Below, piece by piece: positions 1-7,545 of a stretch of DNA of 64,000 nt; position 1 is the stretch's first letter, and each line of letters opens with the position of its first letter. A program made the position numbers and the translations under genes. The notes below the pieces were generated by a model. It saw only the letters and a program-made list of their open reading frames with translations. It was not told the origin of the DNA and ran no database searches. The stretch lies in assembly GCA_023212645.1 (NCBI GenBank), contig JALBYC010000003.1, positions 62,001-126,000 of the forward strand. Direction: 5' to 3'. Source of the stretch: Farysia itapuensis. Lineage: Eukaryota > Basidiomycota > Ustilaginomycetes > Ustilaginales > Ustilaginaceae.

Positions 1-962
1 TTGGCCAGTGCAGCTCCGGGAGTGTCACCTCCACCGCGAGCATCCAGATCTGATGCCGATATAGCAGAGGTTGCCATCGAAGTTTGTGCGCCGATCCAGC
101 CGAGGAAACCCACCTCCCATCCGGGCAAGCGAGAGGTCGGCTGCGAAGCAAGTCCACCAGCAGAAGCCGAGGAAGAAGCGGCCGGATTGAGAGCAGAGAT
201 ACGCCGTAACTGCTGATCAAAAAAGGTGTTCTGCATCTGTGACAACAAGAGAGATGACAATACAGACGAATCTTGCTCGTCAACATACGATGCAGACTGA
301 GGAGCCAGCAGGGTCGCTAAAAGGACACCTGCCATGACGCGGCCTTGAAGTAAATTGATCCAAGAATTGGCTTCCAGCCGTACTGCTTGATCCGGCCAAG
401 GTGACTGCTCGGTTTGGCCCAGTTCAGGCTTGGAGGAAGGGTAGTAGTTGTCTAAAAAGTGGGAGAATTCTGGAGCGGCTAGAAGCGCAGGTCCGTTGCG
501 AGAGGCATACGATGCTCGACCTGAAGAGGAATCAGCTTGCCAGGCAGGCGGTAGATGCAAGAAGGGCATGGATTTCGCTGGACCCCAATTGCGAGCAGGA
601 TCGATGAACTCGACATCAAATGCGACGTTGTGAAACAAGAATTCCATCTGCCAGCGAAGAGCGATGGGGTCGCTGCTTGACCAGCCTTGTGGTAGCAAAG
701 ACTCCTTTTCATCCCAAACTTCGTCTGTCTGGGAAAGCGTCCCGTCTCGGTTGAGGTGCGGTGCTACGTAAAGCGTGGGACGTGTCGGAAGCCGGGTAGG
801 TGCTGGCGAAAGGAGTTTTGCTGCTGGAAATGTGACGAGAGGAAATGTAGCAAAGAGTCGCACGAACCATGTTGGAACGGAACCTGAGCCGGCTGTTGAT
901 ACAGACGAGCGTGGAGGCGCGGGCGGTATGGCGTCCAACTCTGGGAACGACTCCTTTGACAT
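1..962 (-). CDS. Metaxin/Sam37-like mitochondrial outer-membrane protein, C-terminus cut by window edge
   Basis: An open frame runs without a stop from an ATG at 962 down to base 1, giving the first 320 residues; the rest lies outside the window. After a Ser/Pro-rich start, residues about 35-140 look like the thioredoxin-like N-terminal domain of metaxin/Sam37/Tom37: a first strand (FPLVTFPA), LYVAPHLNRDG, then LRWQMEFLFHNVAFDVEF and a short MPFLHLP strand. Residues about 185-230 hold a helical GST-C-like segment (LEANSWINLLQGRVMAGVLLA). In this family the protein belongs to the SAM complex, which inserts beta-barrel proteins into the mitochondrial outer membrane. The family call is from pattern recognition; the C-terminal helices and any tail anchor cannot be checked here. 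It is divergent from the next gene, with 176 bp between the two starts. Confidence 0.72.
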   Translation of the reverse strand, partial: MSKESFPELDAIPPAPPRSSVSTAGSGSVPTWFVRLFATFPLVTFPAAKLLSPAPTRLPTRPTLYVAPHLNRDGTLSQTDEVWDEKESLLPQGWSSSDPIALRWQMEFLFHNVAFDVEFIDPARNWGPAKSMPFLHLPPAWQADSSSGRASYASRNGPALLAAPEFSHFLDNYYPSSKPELGQTEQSPWPDQAVRLEANSWINLLQGRVMAGVLLATLLAPQSASYVDEQDSSVLSSLLLSQMQNTFFDQQLRRISALNPAASSSASAGGLASQPTSRLPGWEVGFLGWIGAQTSMATSAISASDLDARGGGDTPGAALA

Positions 963-1138
963 GGCGGTTGTGCAACACATCGTTCAAGCCAAAGCTTCCG
1001 ACAATTTTTTAATTTTTTAGGTGGAGAAAAGGTGTTAGACTACGAACTCCCCAAACCTACGGTTGTACGGTTATACGGCTATGGTTTCATGCAACTCATG
1101 CCGGCGTACAGCTTACCCGCTTGCCATACCTCCGCGCC

Positions 1139-1778
1139 ATGTCCGCACCACTCAGGGCCATGCTGGCTGCTGTCGCATGCTGCATTCTGATGATCCATCA
1201 AGTGAGTATCGACTGTCTCCAATGGTTGTGCTTCCTCTACTGACTACATGATCTTCACTTGACAGATTGCTGCACAGACCATGTCCTCTCCTCATTTCTC
1301 GCTCCCATACCAAAGTGTGGGCAGCGAAGACCCGGCAGTGACGAGTACACTTGCCTCGGACGCGCTCTGCTCTCTTCAGAGCTTTCTTGGTACGCAGACA
1401 GGCGCTCACGGCATAGGCCCTCTGACCCCTTGCATCTCGACGGCCAGTGTCAACGGCCAATCCTTACCGTCATCGGGTGTTGCGACCATATTTGGCAGCT
1501 CGGTATCCAGCAGTCAGACTGTCTCGATTGCGAGTGCACAGCCAACGACAGCACCGCTCGTCTCTACACCTAGTACTACCAGCAGTGGAAGTGCTACGAG
1601 CACGGCTTCATCCTCGGCTTCTTCGAGTCAACCCAACTCCGGCCGATCAGCTAGACGCCCGCCTCCCGGCTCTGGCTGGGTCGCCAATCAGAACATTGTC
1701 CTTCTCCTGCTCACCACTTTTGCCATTCTGGCCGGCGTGACGTACTTCCTGGACGAGCTGTTGACCTTGCTTGTTTAA
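1139..1778 (+). CDS. Small secreted or membrane-anchored Ser/Thr-rich protein, two exons
   Basis: Exon 1 is 1139-1201 (21 codons). A 64-nt intron, 1202-1265, has a GTGAGT donor and a TTGACAG acceptor, and exon 2 runs 1266-1778. The spliced protein has 191 residues. The intron falls inside the signal peptide, which reads MSAPLRAMLAAVACCILM then IHQIAAQT. The middle holds two or three Cys and a long Ser/Thr/Ala-rich stretch suited to O-mannosylation. The C-terminus has a hydrophobic helix (IVLLLLTTFAILAGVTYFL) followed by a short tail, so it is either a GPI-anchored or a type I membrane protein. I recognise no enzymatic domain. Without the first exon the protein would lack any secretion signal, which supports the spliced model. 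It lies only 45 bp upstream of the next open frame. Confidence 0.7.
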
Positions 1779-1910
1779 TGTGCCCCCCATTCTTTGTAAT
1801 TCGTACTCCGGACCCTGAATCTCATGACTGTTTTAGACAAAAGTGTCGCGAATAGCTTGTTGTCGGTTGTGAACACGCACTGCTACATTGACATCTCGCG
1901 CCAAGGTGGA

Positions 1911-4532
1911 ATGGCGACCTCGCCGGGAGCTCGGGCGAGTATCAGTGATCTGCCCATCGAGATCCTGCGAGAGATTGTAGGTCTAGTATGGCTGGACTCG
2001 ATCCCCAAGTCGTCCTTTCGCAACATTGATCCACATGGTCTGCCATCGGCGTATCCAGACGGACGCAAGATATCATCGACTCAGAATGATACACGCAAAG
2101 CACTTTACAACCTCTGTCTTGTCAACAAAGCATTCTACGAAGAAGCACGCGTTCTCCTCTTCCGCCGCATCCAGATCACGTTGCCGCACAGCTTCAGTTT
2201 GTTGTTGAGAACCCTTGGTGCTTCGCATCTGGCCAGTGCTTACGAAAAGTATGCCCAGACCGGCAGTGTCAATGTGGATCCGTCGGATCCTGCGTCGTTT
2301 ATCAACATGGTTGCTGCAGCTGGGTTCGCCCATGCTTTGGGTCATAAGCTCGTCATTGGAGCACCTACGCCTACACCACCTGCAAGTCGCAATCAGAGCC
2401 CACACCCCACCTCGCTCGACGCCTCCGGCTCGCTCAAACGTCGCAGATCACATCGTGGCAGAGTACAAATCAACGCTGACCAGGACGGTGAAGTCGAGCT
2501 GATCTGGACCGAAGATGACTCGTCTACGCCCGAAAGCCCCGTCTACCACGTAACTCTGCGCGAAGAAGACGATGACCACGCCAACACCTTGCACAAATGG
2601 GTTCGACTTGTGGATTTCAGCAACTTTCGTACGCAAGGAATGCGTAGAACGATTGGAGAAGGCTTAGATCGACGCTTTGTCACTCCGGCACGACTGCTGG
2701 CGCTCGTCACCGCTGCCGAAGGTCTAGTAGCATTTGGGGCGAGCGAGACGATGGACAGTGCGATGAGCAATGACGTTCTGGAAGCGCTGCTATTTCGTGA
2801 TGGCGAGTACAGCAAGCCCAGTCGTCTTCGCGGTGTATCGATCGAGCGCAATACTGGCAGGTCCAACAAGATGCTGCAGAGTCTCGATCTGTGCGAATGC
2901 GTGTCTCCCAGATTCCACGAGGCCATGAAAGAATTCGTCGACACCCATCTCAAGAAGTTTAGCGGACGAGTGACCAACACTGTGATGGAAGAGGCGGAAG
3001 CCGACGATGACACTATGAGCGTGGACGAGGACGAAGAAGAAGAGGAGCGAGGGAGAGGCAGAGGCACACAGCGCGCGACCACGAACAAGAGCTTGAGTCG
3101 CTCCGTGTCTACGCGCCGTCGAGATGATGACGGACCCAGTCGACATCCGGCTCGTGCGACCACTTTTCCCTCGCTCCAGCGTCTGGGCCTGTCGGGCATC
3201 TCGCTCGACAACGACCTGTTGAACCCCTTTGTACTGGCTTTCCCGCGTCTCACGCATCTCGACCTCTCGCGTACCAAAGCAGATGCAGCGCTACTCTCCG
3301 CGCTCAGCAGCTCCTACCAGCTACAACTACAAAGCTTGTCACTTGCATTTTGCAGACGTCTCACATCCGAAGCGATTACAGAGCTGCTCGTGGACGCTCC
3401 ATGTACTCAGGAGCTTGTCGACCTGTCCCTGGCCGGTACAATCCTATTTCCAACCCCAATTGACCCTGCCGATCTGCAGACCATCTTCTCTCAAGCACCC
3501 TGCTTCCGCTCAGGCCGACTGCGATACCTGGATCTCGGGGGCTGTCGCATGTCCGATGCGCTACTCGATACAATCCATCCTCAGCCCTCGCTTCTCGACC
3601 TTGGCTTGTCCTCGTGCCCACAAATCAGCTTGGAAGCTGTCAGCCGCCTTCTGCTCAACAGAGCGCCAAATGTTCAAGTGCTGGAGCTGTCGGACTCGTG
3701 CACGTCAGCTTTGCCCGTGAGCGCATTTACCACGCGCGAAACGTCGGGCATCAACGCGAGTCAGCTGCAGAGTATCCTCCTCGGACCGTGTGCAAAGACT
3801 CCTCCCGTACCCATTTCGGTGCAGTTGTCGATGATGGGTTTCACGTCAGGATCTGATCTGCCGACGAGGCCGGCACAGGCGCGAGCCGCGACGAATCTGC
3901 GTGTGGTTGGGTTGAACGAGGCGTCTCTGCAGAGTGTCCGCGGTGGACTGGGTAGCTGGAAAGTGATTCGAGGTGCGGGGAGGCGAGGGTGGGTGGTCGA
4001 CACTGCTGCCGGGCCAAACCCTGAAGCGACCGACGACGCGCTGCAGGAACGACCAGCTGTGCCGCCGTCTGCGGTTCCGGTACATCTCACGCACGATCTG
4101 GACAATCGCGAACATCGCAGCCCCTCGCACAATCGAGCTGTACGCTACAGTGACGACATGGACGAAAGTGCTGATGATGGCAGAGCACCGCGCTCACTAC
4201 TGCATGCGCCGTCAGCGTCGACGTCCCTCATCCCGTCCATTCGACGCGCTCACTCTGTCGGCGGCGGATCAGGCTCTCGTTCTCGATCACGTCAACCCCC
4301 TTCCCTCGCCCCAGCCGTGCCTGCCGACATCAAACTCACCCCGCGGGACGAAGTGATACGGGACCTACCACTGGAACATCCGCGTCGAAAAGCCCTGCAG
4401 GCACTTGCGGACGCAAATGGACATGTCACCGGCGACATTGGCTGGCACAGTCGCAAGATGGAAGTCCTTCTCGGATACGGATTCTTGGGCAGAGATACAG
4501 GTCTGTACGCCCTGCCTTCCTTTCAAGTCTGA
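1911..4532 (+). CDS. F-box and leucine-rich-repeat protein
   Basis: An uninterrupted frame encodes 873 residues from the ATG at 1911. An in-frame ATG at 1824 would add 29 residues, but it lies only 46 bp after the previous gene, so 1911 is preferred. An F-box-like motif (ISDLPIEILREIVGLVW) sits at residues about 11-27. An acidic and Arg-Gly-rich linker (DEDEEEEERGRGRG) lies near residue 375. From about residue 430 to 600 there are leucine-rich repeats with the pattern LDLSRTKA, LSLAFCRRLT, LDLGGCRMSD and LGLSSCPQIS, of the Amn1/FBXL Cys-containing type. F-box proteins of this class are substrate adaptors of SCF (Skp1-cullin-F-box) ubiquitin ligases; the substrate here is unknown. The C-terminal 200 residues are Ser/Arg-rich and probably disordered. 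Confidence 0.8.
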   Translation: MATSPGARASISDLPIEILREIVGLVWLDSIPKSSFRNIDPHGLPSAYPDGRKISSTQNDTRKALYNLCLVNKAFYEEARVLLFRRIQITLPHSFSLLLRTLGASHLASAYEKYAQTGSVNVDPSDPASFINMVAAAGFAHALGHKLVIGAPTPTPPASRNQSPHPTSLDASGSLKRRRSHRGRVQINADQDGEVELIWTEDDSSTPESPVYHVTLREEDDDHANTLHKWVRLVDFSNFRTQGMRRTIGEGLDRRFVTPARLLALVTAAEGLVAFGASETMDSAMSNDVLEALLFRDGEYSKPSRLRGVSIERNTGRSNKMLQSLDLCECVSPRFHEAMKEFVDTHLKKFSGRVTNTVMEEAEADDDTMSVDEDEEEEERGRGRGTQRATTNKSLSRSVSTRRRDDDGPSRHPARATTFPSLQRLGLSGISLDNDLLNPFVLAFPRLTHLDLSRTKADAALLSALSSSYQLQLQSLSLAFCRRLTSEAITELLVDAPCTQELVDLSLAGTILFPTPIDPADLQTIFSQAPCFRSGRLRYLDLGGCRMSDALLDTIHPQPSLLDLGLSSCPQISLEAVSRLLLNRAPNVQVLELSDSCTSALPVSAFTTRETSGINASQLQSILLGPCAKTPPVPISVQLSMMGFTSGSDLPTRPAQARAATNLRVVGLNEASLQSVRGGLGSWKVIRGAGRRGWVVDTAAGPNPEATDDALQERPAVPPSAVPVHLTHDLDNREHRSPSHNRAVRYSDDMDESADDGRAPRSLLHAPSASTSLIPSIRRAHSVGGGSGSRSRSRQPPSLAPAVPADIKLTPRDEVIRDLPLEHPRRKALQALADANGHVTGDIGWHSRKMEVLLGYGFLGRDTGLYALPSFQV

Positions 4533-4613
4533 TTTCAAACATCGTTCATCATACCCCCCCTTTGTCTTCTTGTCAATGTCACTATTGGAATGGAAATTGT
4601 CCTTGCCGGTAGT

Positions 4614-5913
4614 CTATGTGTATTGAAAAGCGCTGGGCAAGCTGCAGGCCAAGCGAACGAGATCGAGAGCGCCTTCTGTCAACTGGTTATGACCGCCGTA
4701 CTTGGTCCGAATAAAGGTGACCTTTGTCTCACCCCCTGCAGTGGGTTCAGCCTGAGTGCTGAAGCGCTGTATTTCGGCAAAGCCGTCGATAGACCGCGTC
4801 TGCACGGCACTTTGTGCCGACGCATGTTCGAGCATGGACTTGAAAAGCTTGTGGGAGTGCGAGACAGGGATGATTGGATCATCATCTGCATGCAGCAACA
4901 CTATGTTTGTCCTCGAACCATTCTTCCGAGTTGGTGAGGATAGAAGCTGAGGAAGCGTTTTCAGGGTGTTCAAGTGAGTCTTCATAAACTTCGACAGCAG
5001 ATCTGTGGGTGTCATAGTCCTACAAATCAGCGAAAGTTCATGACAAGGTCAACATTCTGCGATTGTACTCACAGTCGTGGAAAGGGATCGCTCTGAGCGG
5101 CGCCAAGACGGGCAGGATACCACCGATCCGATAGTCCTTGACGAGTGTTCTTAGATTGGCATAGGGCGCCATGAGGACAACGTTATCGAGTGGAAGAACG
5201 CGCTCAGCCTTATTCTGCACGCTCAATGCTAAGAGAGCAGCCACGCCTGTCCCGAGACTCTGTCCGAAAACTGTAACGCTCGGACGAGCTGCAGTGTCGT
5301 GGTGGGAGCAGATCCAGTGGTAGGCCGTGTACGCATCGTGCACGAGTCCTTCTTCCGAGGGTGTGCCATCACTGTCTCCAAACCCGCGGTAGTCGATCGC
5401 AACAATGTTGGCTTCTATCCGTGAGGTGAGCGCACTGTAAGCGGCTATACGGAAAGGCGCAGCTCGAGACATGGCATTCCCATGCAAGTAGATAATCGTC
5501 GGAAGCTCTTTCAGTGCGCGCTCGTATACATCCTTTCCCAAACCGCTGGCTTTCCAGTCTTGATCTGAGCGCTGAGCTTTGAGTTGTTGTTGGTAGTATC
5601 CCTCGGGTAAGATATGCCAAGCTCCAATTTTCCTCTGCTTCCCACCTGTCTGAGCGGCATCCTGGTCGGTGGGAACAAGGTTGATGTTTCTGGCCTTGAA
5701 CGGCGCAAGGCCGTACCGAGGGGGGTCGGTAAAGTCGGGGAAGAATGGGTAGCGAACTGCGTGAAGAAAGATAAAGTGACGCTGAAACACCGGCGTCAAG
5801 AGCGCCAGAAAGAAGGTAAGGTACACGGCCACAAGGCCTAGCGGAACGCTCACGGCTCCCGGTACGAGCCATTGACCCGCACTTTGGCCTGATGTGCTTC
5901 GGCGCAGTGCCAT
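4614..5913 (-). CDS. ABHD12-like alpha/beta-hydrolase with N-terminal membrane anchor, two exons
   Basis: Exon 1 is 5913-5073 on the minus strand and exon 2 is 5002-4614. The intron 5072-5003 (70 nt) has a GTGAGT donor and a CACAG acceptor, and the product has 409 residues. The TAG acceptor at 5020 would bring in a stop with that donor, so the CAG is preferred. A transmembrane segment lies near residues 16-45. The hydrolase core shows the oxyanion motif IIYLHGNAMSR, the strand IVAIDYRGFGDSDG, the nucleophile elbow GQSLG, the acid-loop LLHADDDPIIP and the histidine in YGGHNQL, so the Ser-Asp-His triad is complete. The order resembles ABHD12/ABHD13 and yeast YNL320W-type membrane lipases or lysophospholipid hydrolases. 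The substrate cannot be told from sequence. Confidence 0.82.
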
Positions 5914-6158
5914 TGGAGCACACTCGGAGGGAGGTATCAGCGTGACACGGCAAGGTACAGGTGCGAGGAAGTGTCAATCTGTGCACGTTCCAAATTGCGT
6001 TTCCAACTCGCCATTAACGTCACCAGTGCACTATATTCACATTATACTGTGTCTCGCACATGCGCTCACAGCTAGCTCGCAGCTCAAAGTACCTTTACCC
6101 AAACCACACTCATAGCAAAGCAGACAGACAGTCAATGTGGTCTGATCAAAACTGTCAT

Positions 6159-7226
6159 TCACAATCTTGCCTTGTCTTGCGACTTATCTTCTCTCTCGGC
6201 TTTGAGTTTTCGCTGTGCGAGGATGGCGCGACCGGCACTGCTGGCGTTTGGTCGACCAATTTGTTGATTGATCCAGTCTCCGACGTCGACCAGCTTGTCC
6301 AGATCTACACCAGTTTCCCATCCTTCGCCGTGGAGTGCATATACGACAGACTCTGTATCGATGTTGCCTGTGGCCCCTGGACTGTATGGGCAGCCGCCGA
6401 GACCGCCGACAGCTGCGTCCACCGTGCGTACACCCAGCGACACCATGTGCAGCACGTTGGCAAGGCCAGTGTTCATAGTGTCATGGCAATGAGCTGCAAA
6501 CTTGTGTGCAGGTGCATTGGCAGCCTGCATCGAGGAGTGCAAAGCGTCTTCGAGATTCACTGGTGTGCCTGCGCCAATCGTGTCCCCGAGCGAGACCTCG
6601 TAGCAGCCCATGTCTAAGAGCGCACGAGACACCATTCCCACATTTGCTGGGTTGACAAACCCTTCGTACGGACAGCCGGCAACGACACTGACGTATCCCC
6701 GTACTTTAAGTCCTTGGTCCAGCGCCCGTTGGGTCACCTTCTCTAGTCGCTCCAGACTTTCGGCGATGGAGCAATTGGTGTTTGCGCGACAGAAGGACTC
6801 GGTAGCGGCGGTGAAGATGGCAATCTCGTCTGTTGGTTTCCGTTCTTGTTTCGCGTACTTTGCAAGTAACGCTTCCAGGTGCTCTAGTCCACGCATGTTT
6901 GGCACGAGTACGGGATAGGATATTGTAGGCTCGGTTTGCTTGCCTGTGAGAACGTCAGGAGTGTCACCCATCTGAGGCACCCATTTTGGAGAAACAAATG
7001 AGCCAGCTTCAATGACGGGAACGCCAGTTTCCGTCAGCTTCTTGATCAGCTCGATCTTTGTCTTTGTTGGGACAATGCTCTTTTCGTTTTGAAGTCCGTC
7101 ACGCGGCGACACCTCTACAATCTTGATCTTTCCAAGGCTCGGAGGATGATCAACTGTGTGCACAGATCGAGTAAAGCGGGATACACTCTGCTTGAGCAGA
7201 GATCTGGCTTGCGTGCGAAGAATCAT
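6159..7226 (-). CDS. HMGCL: Hydroxymethylglutaryl-CoA lyase with mitochondrial presequence and PTS1-like C-terminus
   Basis: This single-exon gene encodes 355 residues. The enzyme cleaves HMG-CoA to acetyl-CoA and acetoacetate, the last step of leucine breakdown. The first 25 or so residues are rich in Arg, Ser and Leu without acidic residues, as in mitochondrial presequences. The TIM barrel begins with KIVEVSPRDGLQNEK, which carries the metal and catalytic Arg-Asp pair. Later come FVSPKWVPQMGD, EVSLGDTIGAG, FAAHCHDTMNTG with the metal-binding His pair, and the family's active-site cysteine loop VGGLGGCPYSPGATGN. The protein ends in DKARL, and A-R-L matches the peroxisomal PTS1 consensus. Its length is near that of the human enzyme (325). 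It lies downstream of an intergenic stretch holding two GTTTAAAC palindromes. Confidence 0.95.
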   Translation of the reverse strand: MILRTQARSLLKQSVSRFTRSVHTVDHPPSLGKIKIVEVSPRDGLQNEKSIVPTKTKIELIKKLTETGVPVIEAGSFVSPKWVPQMGDTPDVLTGKQTEPTISYPVLVPNMRGLEHLEALLAKYAKQERKPTDEIAIFTAATESFCRANTNCSIAESLERLEKVTQRALDQGLKVRGYVSVVAGCPYEGFVNPANVGMVSRALLDMGCYEVSLGDTIGAGTPVNLEDALHSSMQAANAPAHKFAAHCHDTMNTGLANVLHMVSLGVRTVDAAVGGLGGCPYSPGATGNIDTESVVYALHGEGWETGVDLDKLVDVGDWINQQIGRPNASSAGRAILAQRKLKAEREDKSQDKARL

Positions 7227-7545
7227 GTTGTCGACTGGGCTCGTTGCAGTCGAAAGGATGAAGCCAAAAGGCGGGACAATGCGCGATTGACCGAAATTCC
7301 ATCACGCCCGAAATTATAGCCGACGAGCTTCCCCCGATTCAACTGTCAAGCACTGCAAGAACGCCGTTTAAACCGGCCAGCTCATTCAAACACAATTCCA
7401 GGGTATTCTACTACACTCAAATGGATGACCAGCAGTACACCTCACTCTCGACGTTTAAACAGTGCATGTCGGCAATGACGTTGAGTCAATTAAGGATACG
7501 TCTAGACATTATGAAAATGTTGGTACTGAAGGCCGTGGTCTACGT
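7227..7545. other. Intergenic region with two GTTTAAAC palindromes
   Basis: This 319-bp gap lies between the 5' end of the HMG-CoA lyase gene and the 3' end of the next minus-strand gene. Two copies of the 8-bp palindrome GTTTAAAC occur at 7376-7383 and 7453-7460, within an AT-richer patch. I see no coding potential in it. It is the likely promoter of the HMG-CoA lyase gene. Confidence 0.5.

Noticed and set aside
3940..4130. Minus-strand frames opposite the F-box gene
   Set aside because: They are Arg/Pro-rich shadows of the coding strand with no recognisable domain.
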